In this document: in pieces, positions 43,866-54,787 of the stretch
Numbering within the stretch: the first letter of the stretch is position 1
Layout of the letters: each line of letters starts with the position of its first letter
Source of the DNA: Acinetobacter sp. ANC 4178
GTDB lineage: Bacteria; Pseudomonadota; Gammaproteobacteria; Pseudomonadales; Moraxellaceae
Assembly: GCF_004331175.1 (NCBI RefSeq)
Contig: NZ_SJOD01000003.1
Span: 310,001 to 374,000, forward strand
Reading direction: 5' to 3'
DNA: 64,000 bases
The notes under the pieces: model-generated
Databases searched by the model: none
Seen by the model: only the letters and a program-made list of their open reading frames with translations
Told to the model about the DNA's origin: nothing
Made by a program: the position numbers and the translations under genes

Positions 43866-44437
43866 CTCGTTATACCCCATACCTTTTTAAAATATTATGG
43901 CGGCATTTGAAAAGGATTGCAAAAGTTAAATTTTGTAAGTTTATGATTTTTATAAAATTAAAATGAGAAACATACGCATTTGCAGTTCAATTTAAGTCAT
44001 TTTCCGCATATAAAATAAGCCTTTGCAGTATTTTACGTCTTAGAGCAAAGGCTATTTCATTCAAAATTTTGCTTATTTTAAAATTTGTAACTATTTTAAA
44101 TGTCCCTTATTTCACTAGGTTTTTAAAACATCACGAAGTTAAAATTAGCACACTATCATTTTTTTATTATTAAAAATAAAAAGTTACTCTCAATTTAGAA
44201 CAGCGTGTCCCCACTGTTGCAGAGTAAGCGTTAAACACACCTCCCAATAGTTTTGATTGATCACGTTGTCTATATTGGCGAATAAAGTCGTCTTTACCTC
44301 GACCAATTTGGTTTTATAACGTGCATCAACATCTATTTAAATGACGCATAAGTTAGATATCTGTTTCCCATAAGCAAAGACTTTGATCACATTCGGGCTT
44401 ACACTATGCCAATACTTAAAACAACAACGGTTGATCT
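43866..44437. other. Intergenic stretch between bfr and the SDR gene
   Basis: Apart from the receptor relic at 44170-44390, the stretch is AT-rich non-coding DNA. It must hold the bfr promoter (near 43880-43980) and the SDR promoter, which probably lies within the relic. No convincing Fur box was found near bfr. Confidence 0.5.
44170..44390 (-). pseudogene. Relic of a TonB-dependent siderophore receptor 3' end
   Basis: Read leftward, this stretch translates to the closing beta-barrel strands of a TonB-dependent receptor: FAYGKQISN, a stop codon, then VDARYKTKLVEVKTTLFANIDNVINQNYWE in the same frame, then after a one-frame shift VFNAYSATVGT and a KLRVTFYF ending with a stop at 44170. The pattern ANIDNV-N-NYW then VFNAYSATVG then an F-x-F end is typical of FhuE/FoxA-like receptors. 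No upstream part remains: the sequence runs into the start of the SDR gene. At least one stop and one frameshift make it non-functional. Confidence 0.7.
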
Positions 44438-45505
44438 ATGACAAACTTAGCAACACAGGCACCTGTACTGGTCACAGGTGCCTCGGGTTATATTGCCAGT
44501 TGGGTAATTCAAAAATTATTAACCCAAGGCTATACCGTACATGCCACTGTCCGTGACCTGAACAAAACTCAAAGCTTTGCGCATTTATCTAAAATTGCAG
44601 AAAGTAGCACAGGAACACTCAAACTCTTTAAAGCGAACTTGCTTGAACCAAATTCATTTAGAGAAGCAATGCAGGGCTGTGAAATTGTGTTTCATATGGC
44701 GTCACCTTTCGTTGTTACCAACTATAAAGATGCGGTGAAAGACATCATTGAACCTGCTGTTTTGGGTACAGAAAATGTTTTAAACACTGTGAATGAAACT
44801 GAATCCGTCCAACGCGTCATTGTCACTTCGAGCATTGCATCAACCTATGGCGATGCCGTGGATATTTTAAAAACAGATCATAATACTTTTGATGAAAGTC
44901 ACTGGAATACCAGTAGCTCAGAGACCCATCAGCCTTATCCATATTCTAAAGTGATGGCTGAGCGTAAAGCTTGGGAAATGGCAGATGCACAAAACCGTTG
45001 GCAATTGGTTTGCATTAACCCAGCGTTGGTCTTTGGTCGTTCATTAACACCAAATACGCAGTCAGGTTCAATTGAGGTCTTACAACAATTTACCAATGGC
45101 TTAACTCTCGCGGGTGTTCCACCCATGTGGAATGGTGTGGTCGATGTTCAAGATGTCGCCGAAGCACATCTACAGGCTGCATTCAACCCAAAAGCGGCAG
45201 GCCGTTACATTGTCAGTGGCGATACTTTGAGTTTGCTTGAAATTGGTCAATTACTTAAAGCACATTTTGGTTGGAAATTTCCATTTCCACGCAACGAACT
45301 GCCAAAAGCGGCCTTTAAAGTGATTGGTCCGTTCATTGGTTTTAGCCGTGAGTTTGTTGAACTGAATATGGGTTACCCTATTTATTTTGATGCGAGCAAG
45401 AGCCAAAAAGAATTAGGTCTACAGTATCGCGATGTCAAAGAAAGCTTGATTGAGCACTTTCAACAGTTGCTCAACGATGGTGTGATCAAACAATATATTC
45501 CTTGA
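44438..45505 (+). CDS. NAD(P)-dependent extended SDR reductase (dihydroflavonol-4-reductase-like)
   Basis: Extended short-chain dehydrogenase/epimerase of 355 aa. The cofactor motif is VLVTGASGYIASWV (residues ~11-24), an NADP-type arginine lies in HATVRDL, VIVTSSIAS holds the catalytic serine, and YPYSK is the Tyr-x3-Lys pair. The layout matches dihydroflavonol reductase/aldehyde reductase homologues acting on carbonyl compounds; the substrate is unknown. It stands alone and points away from the receptor relic. Confidence 0.88.
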   Translation: MTNLATQAPVLVTGASGYIASWVIQKLLTQGYTVHATVRDLNKTQSFAHLSKIAESSTGTLKLFKANLLEPNSFREAMQGCEIVFHMASPFVVTNYKDAVKDIIEPAVLGTENVLNTVNETESVQRVIVTSSIASTYGDAVDILKTDHNTFDESHWNTSSSETHQPYPYSKVMAERKAWEMADAQNRWQLVCINPALVFGRSLTPNTQSGSIEVLQQFTNGLTLAGVPPMWNGVVDVQDVAEAHLQAAFNPKAAGRYIVSGDTLSLLEIGQLLKAHFGWKFPFPRNELPKAAFKVIGPFIGFSREFVELNMGYPIYFDASKSQKELGLQYRDVKESLIEHFQQLLNDGVIKQYIP

Positions 45506-45613
45506 AATAAACAACCTAAGTTTGACTTAAATATTTTTCCAGCTTGTTGAAAAAATGATCTTGGCGGAGTCTTATCAAGTTCTCATCCCATTTCATCATC
45601 AGCCTGCAGCTGG

Positions 45614-45763
45614 CCCTACTTTTGTTTCGGCAAAAGTAGGCAAAACCATTGTCATCTGCAAAACCTGACCTCTTTTTGATGTATCAGAAATATGTCGCAG
45701 AAACATTATCTTATTTGCACCACGCAGGTTGCAGATGACGCGTCCAAGTATCATATTTCTGAT
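45614..45763. repeat. Interleaved inverted-repeat element beside ligA
   Basis: Three inverted repeats lie close together. CCTACTTTTG (45615-45624) pairs with CAAAAGTAGG (45631-45640) around TTTCGG. GTCATCTGCAAAACCTG (45651-45667) matches CAGGTTGCAGATGAC (45725-45739) with a 2-base gap. ATCAGAAATATG (45683-45694) pairs perfectly with CATATTTCTGAT (45752-45763). The last two are interleaved rather than nested. The CTACTTTTGTTTCGGCAAA segment looks like a dispersed Acinetobacter repeat, from memory only. Confidence 0.6.
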
Positions 45764-45781
45764 TTAACCTGAGTCAAAAAT

Positions 45782-47893
<2,112 letters not shown>

Positions 47894-47910
47894 TCATTTT
47901 CAATTTAATA

Positions 47911-48867
47911 TTATACCGTTGCTTGTTGACCTGAACGATAGTCTATTGCTTGATGACGCCAGAATTCACGCGATTGAGCAGTCATTTCCTGTTGGTTCTG
48001 GTCGTAAATTGTCCCATCAATTTCACGTGCAATCAGGTTGGAAATACTGACCATCGTATCAAACGCATTCTGAACATCGTTGTGCGGCAAAGCCAAGAAA
48101 AAAGCTAGACCTTTCACTTGCTCATTGGCCAAAGTTTCTAAATCAAAGCCAGCAGGCCCTTCTTCGGTAATCTGTAAAACTGAGAATGAAAGCTTTTCAT
48201 GTTCTTCATCATAACGATGAAAACATGCCATTTCACCATAACGTAGACCGTATTTGAGCAACACTTTTAAAGTCTTGTCTCCCGTCAATACACGGCGTTC
48301 TGGATAAATATTGAAAACAATAAACTCTTCTGCTGTTTGTAAAACACTTTCTTCATCGACACGTTGTTGTTCGTGTAAGTGCTCATCTAAAATGCTACTT
48401 TCTTCATTAAATTCAACAATTTCTGCTTTTTCAATATGATGTGCAGTTAAATGTAACCCTTCTTCTGCATTTTCAACTGGTACATTTTCTTCTACTTTCG
48501 CTGTGACCTTTGCATCAACCACAGTCTCTTTTTGCGCTGCTTCTGTTGTCGTTTCGGCATTTGTATTAACTGCTATCTCTGTCGCTTGTTGTTTTTCCAT
48601 GACCACTTTAGGCTCATGCTTTTCAGTGATCTCTGCAACCACTTCAGCATCATTCAGCGTTGGCTCAACGCGTTCAGTTACTTCCGTCGAGGTCTGCAAT
48701 TGGTCGCGTACATGACGCGGAATAATTGGAAGCTGACTATCTGAATTCACCTGCAATTCACTATCAAGTGAAGGTGTTGCACTCGCAGGTTTTTTAAACA
48801 GCATGCGTAAACCAACTAAAATAATGATAACGGCAATAACAATACCGACTATTGTTGTGACTTCCAT
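47911..48867 (-). CDS. zipA: Cell division protein ZipA
   Basis: Membrane anchor for FtsZ at the division septum. An N-terminal helix (VTTIVGIVIAVIIILVGLRM) is followed by a long variable acidic/Val-Glu-Thr-rich linker (about residues 30-185) and a C-terminal FtsZ-binding domain beginning near EEFIVFNIYPERR, with GLRYGEMACFHRY and a LALPHNDVQNAFDTM segment. Length 318 aa. It starts 1 bp after the smc stop codon, and the smc-zipA-ligA order is shared across Acinetobacter and Pseudomonas. Confidence 0.95.
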   Translation of the reverse strand: MEVTTIVGIVIAVIIILVGLRMLFKKPASATPSLDSELQVNSDSQLPIIPRHVRDQLQTSTEVTERVEPTLNDAEVVAEITEKHEPKVVMEKQQATEIAVNTNAETTTEAAQKETVVDAKVTAKVEENVPVENAEEGLHLTAHHIEKAEIVEFNEESSILDEHLHEQQRVDEESVLQTAEEFIVFNIYPERRVLTGDKTLKVLLKYGLRYGEMACFHRYDEEHEKLSFSVLQITEEGPAGFDLETLANEQVKGLAFFLALPHNDVQNAFDTMVSISNLIAREIDGTIYDQNQQEMTAQSREFWRHQAIDYRSGQQATV

Positions 48868-48868
48868 A

Positions 48869-51800
48869 TTATGACTCCGCGACTAAACCGTATTCTTTTG
48901 CCTGTTCCAAATTTACGCTAACAAGTTTTGATGTCCCGGGCTCTGGCATCGTTACTCCCAATAAGTCAGTTGCCATCGTCATTGCTAGCTTATTATGTGT
49001 AATGTAAATGAATTGTACTTGTTCAGAAAGCTCTTTTACCAAATTACAGAAACGACTAACGTTCGCGTCATCTAAAGGAGCATCCACTTCGTCTAGTACA
49101 CAAAATGGTGCTGGATTTAAACGGAAGATGGCAAAAACCAATGCCAATGCAGTCAGGGCCTTCTCTCCCCCAGACAACAATGCCAAGGAACTATTGCGCT
49201 TACCCGGTGGGCGTGCCATGAGTTTGACCCCAGACTGCCAGTCATCTTCCAAACTTAAGCTTGCTTCACCACCTTCAAAGACTTTCGGGAATAATTCCTG
49301 CAACTCAGCATTGACCTGATCAAACGTGGTCATAAACAATTTACGTGTTTCTTGGTCAATACTTTTCATTGCAGCTTGCAGTTGTGCAACTGTTTTTTCT
49401 AGATCTTCAATTTGATGACTGAGTTCATCAAAACGCTTGGAGACTTCTTCATATTCTTCCGAAGCCGCCAGATTGACTGCCCCTAATTTGGCAAATTGCT
49501 GCTGAGCTTTTTCTAGTTTTGCTTGATGCGCAGGTAAATCAATTTCAAGACCTGTAATTAAGTCACTCCCCATGGCTTTTAACTGCTCAGAATAATGCTG
49601 AAAATCCGATTTGGCGGATTGCCATGACAATCGTTTTTCTTCCAGTTGCGTGCGTAACCGCTCATCTTGTTGCTGCTGTTGATGGCGCTGCTCAGTCACT
49701 TGCTGTTGCTTCTGTTGCACGCTGTTCAGTTCAAGTTGCCACGCATTCCACGTTTTTTGTAATTTTTCTGTTTGTTGAAATTGCTCGGCAAATTGCGATT
49801 CCAAACTTGGAAGCTCTAATTGAACTGGATCAACAAACTTTTTCGCCTGTTCCATCTGCTGACCAATTTGCAGATTTTGAGTTTTCAGGAAAGAGCTATC
49901 TTTTTCCAACAGTTCAATTTGTTGTTGGGTTTGGGTATTTTGACGGCGCAATACTTCTAACTCTTGCTGCGACTGTAAGCTGTGCTGCTGTGCCAACTCC
50001 AATTGCTCGGTCAATTCATCGAGCTGAAATTGCGTGGTTTTATAGTGGGGTAAAATCTGTTCCAGTTTTAAAGTCAATGCATGCAAATCAATTTCAAGAT
50101 CATCCCTTTGCATGGCATCTTCTTCAAGCTGTTCATCCAACTGTTGCAACTGGTCACGCAATTGTTGTTGCTGAATGGCAAAAGCCTGCGCACTACTCTG
50201 TAACTTGGCAATACTCACATCCAACTGTTGTAAAGACTGTTGCTGTTGTTTCAGTAATACTTGCTGTTCTTTTAACTGCGTTTGAAGCTGCTCAATCTGT
50301 TGCTGCAAGCCAGGTAATTGCTGATCTGCCAGTTCATACTGTGCCTGTAAATTACTCAGCTCGATTTCAATACTTTCTAAACGAATCCGATGGCTCAGCG
50401 CACCTTGCCCTGCTTGACTGCTTTCATCATAAAGCAGACCAATCACCCAATCTGCCGCAACATGATAACCGTCCAAAGTTAAAATCGACTGACCTTGCTG
50501 AAGCTGAGATTGATAAGACAAAGCTTCACTTAGTGTCGTCGCAATAGCAACCTGATTCCACAATGAATGCTGTGCAGAGGCAATCCAATCGGCCAGACAG
50601 GGCAACTGAGCCAATGCCAGTTTACTGCTGCCTGTACTCATTTTGAGCTGACGCGCAATACTGTCTTGAAATTCAGTCTCCGCATCCAACACTTCCGCCG
50701 AAAGCCACTTGGCAAGGAATTTCTCGATCAACTGCGCATGCGGTTTACCGTGTTCAGTCAGCTTCAAGGTCTGCATCAATTGCACATTGGCATTATGAGA
50801 TTCAGGACTTTGTTTGACCAAAAGTTGGGTCAAATTTTTCTGTTCAGACTGCAACACCTGCATTTCAGACTTTAATTGCAATACCTGACTTTTTTGCAGA
50901 GCAGCTTGTTCCTGTAATTGTTCTAACTGTAAACGCTGCTGCTGAATCAAGTGCTCGGACTGTTCAATCTGTATCTGAAGCAATTGTTTGTCTTGCTCCA
51001 ATTGTTGAATATCTTCTGATTGCGTTTGATTTTGAATCTGGGCCGCTTGCTGTTGCAAAGTTTGCTTTTGTTGTTCGATGCGGACGATATTTTTGCTTAA
51101 TTGCTCAGACTGCGCCAGCATTTGCATTTTCTGCTGTTGCTGCTTTTCCACCTGAGCTTTGACTTGTTCAAACTGCTGCTGCACTTGCTGCTGTTGCGCT
51201 TTTAAATCTTGATAAGATTGACTTTGCTGTTGGCTCAAAACATCTTGTTGCTGCAATTGTTCAGTTTGATCTTCCTGTTGTTGTAGCAAGCTTTCAAGCT
51301 GTAGTTCGATCAGTTGCAAACGCTCTTTGGTTTGTGCCTTTTGCTGTTCCAGTTGCGCCAAGGTTGCAGTATTTTGCTGAAAAAGCGACTGCTTTTGCTC
51401 TAAAGTGACTTTCAGTTCAGCCAGTTTTTTTTCAGCGTGTTGCCACTCATTTTGCAATGGTGTTGATTGTTGAATCAGACGCTGAAATAGCTCACTGGTC
51501 GAACTTAAATCATGCTCCAATGTGGTTAAATCCGAGCGTACCAATTTAAATTGATCACCCAGTTCATTCATTTGTACCGTATATTCCTGCTGCAAACGAC
51601 TGCTTTGTTCGCATTGGAAAGACAACACTTCCACTTTAATGCTACGAATGGTTTTTTCTAATGCTTTATATTGAATCGCCGTTTCAGCTTGACGCTTTAA
51701 GGTTTTTAATTGCGACTTGAGCTCTTGGGCAATATCTTCTAAACGCGATAAATTCTGCGTAGTGTGATCCAAATGTAATAAAGTCTCACGGCGACGAGCC

Positions 51801-52321
51801 TGATAACGAGATACCCCTGCTGCTTCTTCAATAAACACCCGCATTTCTTCGGGTTTGGAATCCACCAAACGGTTAATCATACCTTGTTCAATAATGGCAT
51901 ACGAACGCGGGCCTAAACCTGTGCCCAAGAAAATATCGGTGATATCTCGGCGACGACATTTGGTGCCATTTAAGAAATATTCAGACTTACCATCTCGATT
52001 AACCTGACGGCGCACTGCTAATTCATTATAGGCATTATACGCACCGCCTAATTTGCCATAGGTATTTTCAAAACGGAGTTCGACACTGGCAACGCCCACA
52101 GGTTTACGCTTGGCTGTACCCGTAAAAATGACATCCTGCATACTACCGCCACGCAGTTGGCGTGCATTGGATTCACCCATGACCCAGCGAATGGCATCAA
52201 TCACATTGGATTTACCACAGCCGTTCGGTCCCACCACCGCACTACGGTTGGCTTTGAATTGTAAAGTCGTGCTGTCGGCAAAAGATTTGAAGCCTGAAAG
52301 TTTTAAACTGCTTAAACGCAT
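48869..52321 (-). CDS. smc: Chromosome segregation protein SMC
   Basis: Condensin ATPase of 1150 aa. Walker A is in AVVGPNGCGKSNVIDAIRW near the N-terminus; two long coiled coils, exceptionally rich in Gln (many QQQ runs), flank a hinge region around residues 510-640; the C-terminal head has signature LLSGGEKALTALALVFA and Walker B CVLDEVDAPLDD. It works with ScpA and ScpB, encoded at 17629-19001. It lies 9 bp downstream of a GntR-type regulator gene and 1 bp upstream of zipA, so the three are probably co-transcribed. Confidence 0.97.
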   Translation of the reverse strand: MRLSSLKLSGFKSFADSTTLQFKANRSAVVGPNGCGKSNVIDAIRWVMGESNARQLRGGSMQDVIFTGTAKRKPVGVASVELRFENTYGKLGGAYNAYNELAVRRQVNRDGKSEYFLNGTKCRRRDITDIFLGTGLGPRSYAIIEQGMINRLVDSKPEEMRVFIEEAAGVSRYQARRRETLLHLDHTTQNLSRLEDIAQELKSQLKTLKRQAETAIQYKALEKTIRSIKVEVLSFQCEQSSRLQQEYTVQMNELGDQFKLVRSDLTTLEHDLSSTSELFQRLIQQSTPLQNEWQHAEKKLAELKVTLEQKQSLFQQNTATLAQLEQQKAQTKERLQLIELQLESLLQQQEDQTEQLQQQDVLSQQQSQSYQDLKAQQQQVQQQFEQVKAQVEKQQQQKMQMLAQSEQLSKNIVRIEQQKQTLQQQAAQIQNQTQSEDIQQLEQDKQLLQIQIEQSEHLIQQQRLQLEQLQEQAALQKSQVLQLKSEMQVLQSEQKNLTQLLVKQSPESHNANVQLMQTLKLTEHGKPHAQLIEKFLAKWLSAEVLDAETEFQDSIARQLKMSTGSSKLALAQLPCLADWIASAQHSLWNQVAIATTLSEALSYQSQLQQGQSILTLDGYHVAADWVIGLLYDESSQAGQGALSHRIRLESIEIELSNLQAQYELADQQLPGLQQQIEQLQTQLKEQQVLLKQQQQSLQQLDVSIAKLQSSAQAFAIQQQQLRDQLQQLDEQLEEDAMQRDDLEIDLHALTLKLEQILPHYKTTQFQLDELTEQLELAQQHSLQSQQELEVLRRQNTQTQQQIELLEKDSSFLKTQNLQIGQQMEQAKKFVDPVQLELPSLESQFAEQFQQTEKLQKTWNAWQLELNSVQQKQQQVTEQRHQQQQQDERLRTQLEEKRLSWQSAKSDFQHYSEQLKAMGSDLITGLEIDLPAHQAKLEKAQQQFAKLGAVNLAASEEYEEVSKRFDELSHQIEDLEKTVAQLQAAMKSIDQETRKLFMTTFDQVNAELQELFPKVFEGGEASLSLEDDWQSGVKLMARPPGKRNSSLALLSGGEKALTALALVFAIFRLNPAPFCVLDEVDAPLDDANVSRFCNLVKELSEQVQFIYITHNKLAMTMATDLLGVTMPEPGTSKLVSVNLEQAKEYGLVAES

Positions 52322-52330
52322 AATGTCCTG

Positions 52331-53026
52331 TTAACGTCGTGAACGACGCGCCCATGCTAATTCGATTTGTTTCATGCGTGTTAGAGATTCCAACACCAAG
52401 TTACGCAAGTGTCGACAAAAATCGTCCATAAATAAAGTGGCTTGTTGTGATTTTCGGATTAAAATTGCATCACTCACCAGTTTAAACAACTCAAACGACT
52501 CTTGTAACTCTCTACGCGAAGTATTTAAGGTTAAGAAATAACTACGGCGCATGGAAGGTAACAGCTCCTGATAGAAATTCATCAGATAGGGATTTGCCAC
52601 CATATCTTGCTGTCGTGCCAAATACTGAAAAATTAAATCATAAAACTTTTCAGTATGCCCATGACGGCATTCTTCTTGAATTTGCTCCATCAAACGCTGG
52701 AATTGCTCTGCTTCATGCTGACGCCAAGTTTCCGCAATCCGTTGCACAATTTGCCCAGACAGCATGGCACAACTGTCAAATAATGCCCGCACCTGTTGTG
52801 CCGACATTTCAGAAACAATCGCACCGCGTCGCGGAAAAATCTGAATTAAATGCGTACGCTCTAACAGCAACAAAGCTTCACGCACAGAACCCCGACTGAC
52901 ATCCAGCTCTTTGGCAATTCTTAATTCCTGTATTCGCTCACCTTCGACCAATTCACCGCTAATGATCTGCTCACTAATATGCTTGGCAATTTGCTCCGAG
53001 AGGCTCTCTATTTCTTCTTGTTGCAT
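52331..53026 (-). CDS. GntR-family transcriptional regulator (FCD/FadR C-terminal type)
   Basis: DNA-binding regulator of 231 aa. The N-terminal winged helix (about residues 10-75) shows ISGELVEGERIQELRIAKELDVSRGSVREALLLLE, the GntR signature; the remainder is all-helical FCD-type, with histidines in ETWRQHEAEQF and DDFCRHLRNLV that could bind metal or ligand. AGGAAAAG precedes the ATG. It is first in a row with smc and zipA; its ligand and targets are unknown. Confidence 0.9.
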   Translation of the reverse strand: MQQEEIESLSEQIAKHISEQIISGELVEGERIQELRIAKELDVSRGSVREALLLLERTHLIQIFPRRGAIVSEMSAQQVRALFDSCAMLSGQIVQRIAETWRQHEAEQFQRLMEQIQEECRHGHTEKFYDLIFQYLARQQDMVANPYLMNFYQELLPSMRRSYFLTLNTSRRELQESFELFKLVSDAILIRKSQQATLFMDDFCRHLRNLVLESLTRMKQIELAWARRSRR

Positions 53027-53181
53027 ACTTTTCCTATCTTGTTTTTATAAGATGCAATCCACAATACATCACATGACTCACGAAACAGTTTTAACTGATT
53101 TCAACCATTCCGCGCCATGTCATTGTCCGACAATATTATGTCTAAAAAGCCAATTAAAACAGTAAAAGTCATCACAAATCT

Positions 53182-53991
53182 TTAGAATAATTTTGAAAAC
53201 CCTTGATAAACAAAATAAAGTCCCACAGTAGTTAATAATCCTGAAAAACATTTTTTGAGCATGGCCGGTGACAATTGATGTGCAACTTTCGCACCAAATT
53301 TAGCAGTAATAAAACTCATTAAACTAATGCCTAAAAATGCATAAATATGAATATAACCAATGCTATTGGGCACAGACACCTGCGCTTTGGCACCAAACCA
53401 CATAAAGCCCAAGGCACCTGCCACAGCAATCGGTAGCCCACAAGCTGCCGACGTTGCCACAGCTTTTTGCATAACCACGCCATGACGATTCAGATAAGGT
53501 ACGGTTAAGCTCCCACCACCAATCCCAAAAATGGCAGAGGCAATACCAATGCCACTCCCTGCCAGCATTTGTTTCACTGTCGAAGGAAGTTGTTTGGATG
53601 TATCCACCTGTACTTTGGCCCCTTTGAACATGCGATAGGCTACCCAAAGCGCAAAAAAGCCAATAATCAGTTGTAAGCCTTGCCCAGGAAGTAAATCTGC
53701 AATGCCTGCCCCTAAAAATGAGCCTAAAATTAAGCCAGGTGCCAAATTACGAAATACCGACCACAACACAGCCCCTTGCTTGTGATGTGCAGATACAGAG
53801 CTGAACGAGGTTACAATAATGGTCGCCAAAGACGTTCCCAAAGCCATGTGCATAATGACCGATGGATCATAATGCAGTTGGGTAAATACAATATAGAGAA
53901 TTGGCACAATAATTAAACCGCCACCCACACCAAATAAACCTGCGGTAAATCCTGCGATTGCACCAATCAGTAAATATATGATTAACTCCAT
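53182..53991 (-). CDS. TauE/SafE-family membrane transporter
   Basis: Putative sulfite/sulfonate or organic-anion exporter (TauE/SafE, DUF81) with about eight membrane helices. The two internal repeats are visible as GLFGVGGGLIIVPIL near the start and AIFGIGGGSLTVPYL in the middle, the family hallmark. About 269-273 aa. The ATG at 53991 (MELIIYLLIG) is preferred to an upstream TTG at 54003. Its start lies next to the divergent birA start, so the two promoters must overlap. Substrate unknown. Confidence 0.9.
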   Translation of the reverse strand: MELIIYLLIGAIAGFTAGLFGVGGGLIIVPILYIVFTQLHYDPSVIMHMALGTSLATIIVTSFSSVSAHHKQGAVLWSVFRNLAPGLILGSFLGAGIADLLPGQGLQLIIGFFALWVAYRMFKGAKVQVDTSKQLPSTVKQMLAGSGIGIASAIFGIGGGSLTVPYLNRHGVVMQKAVATSAACGLPIAVAGALGFMWFGAKAQVSVPNSIGYIHIYAFLGISLMSFITAKFGAKVAHQLSPAMLKKCFSGLLTTVGLYFVYQGFSKLF

Positions 53992-54019
53992 AAATATTTT
54001 CAACTTTGCTCAGATTCAA

Positions 54020-54778
54020 ATGGATGTAGAAACTCGCCAACTACAACAACGACTTCAAGCAGCTCAACAACTTCCTGAAGTCCTGATGCTCAAACCCACC
54101 ACCACATCAACCAACGACGATGTGCGTGAAATTGCACAAAAAGGTATACAAAGTGCATTGGTATGTAGCGCCCAACAAACGCAAGGCAGAGGTCAGAGAC
54201 AACGACAATGGGTGTCACCCGAAGGAAACGTGTATTTAAGCACATTGCTAAATACTCGAACAGCAATAGATGGGCGTTTGGCTTTAGAAGTTGCCCTGAA
54301 TATTCTACACATGCCTAGCCTAGAGCAGTTGAACTTACAAATTAAGTGGCCGAATGACCTGTATAGCGTACAAGGCAAATGGGGAGGAATTCTAATTGAA
54401 CCCATCTCGCCTAAGCAGGTGATCGTTGGCGTTGGACTCAATCTTGCACCTGTTGCGGATGCAAGCATTGATCAACAAGTGACATCACTCACCGAATTGG
54501 GGCTACAAGCCACTTCACGTATTGATTTGATTGCTGAACTTTATCTGGCGATTCACCGTGCAGGAGAATGGTTTGATCACCAGAGCTATAATCTGGCTGC
54601 TCGCTTTAATCGCTATGCCGCTTTTCAGCAACAAGCCGTCGAGTTTGAACATAGTACAGGGATTTGTTCAGGCATCTTTGTGGGAATTCAAGATGATGGT
54701 GCGGTACTCCTAGATACCGAAACTGGTATTCAAAGTTTTTACCAAGGTCGTTTACGACTCAGTACAGCAACCGAATAG
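54020..54778 (+). CDS. birA: Biotin-[acetyl-CoA-carboxylase] ligase, catalytic domain only
   Basis: Attaches biotin to the carboxyl carrier protein. The catalytic signatures are TTTSTNDDVREIA, QTQGRGQRQRQWVSPEGN and IKWPNDLYSVQGKWGGILIE, followed by GVGLNL and the C-terminal SH3-like part. There is no N-terminal helix-turn-helix, so this is a monofunctional (group I) ligase and cannot act as the biotin operon repressor. The ATG at 54020 (252 aa) is preferred; an ATG at 53978 is in frame but overlaps the divergent gene start. It precedes coaX by 9 bp, a common birA-coaX pairing. Confidence 0.93.
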   Translation: MDVETRQLQQRLQAAQQLPEVLMLKPTTTSTNDDVREIAQKGIQSALVCSAQQTQGRGQRQRQWVSPEGNVYLSTLLNTRTAIDGRLALEVALNILHMPSLEQLNLQIKWPNDLYSVQGKWGGILIEPISPKQVIVGVGLNLAPVADASIDQQVTSLTELGLQATSRIDLIAELYLAIHRAGEWFDHQSYNLAARFNRYAAFQQQAVEFEHSTGICSGIFVGIQDDGAVLLDTETGIQSFYQGRLRLSTATE

Positions 54779-54787
54779 GATGATGGA

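Noticed and set aside
49624..50547. 307-residue rightward reading frame inside smc
   Set aside because: It is a shadow produced by the Gln-rich coiled-coil codons of smc on the opposite strand; no protein features of its own.
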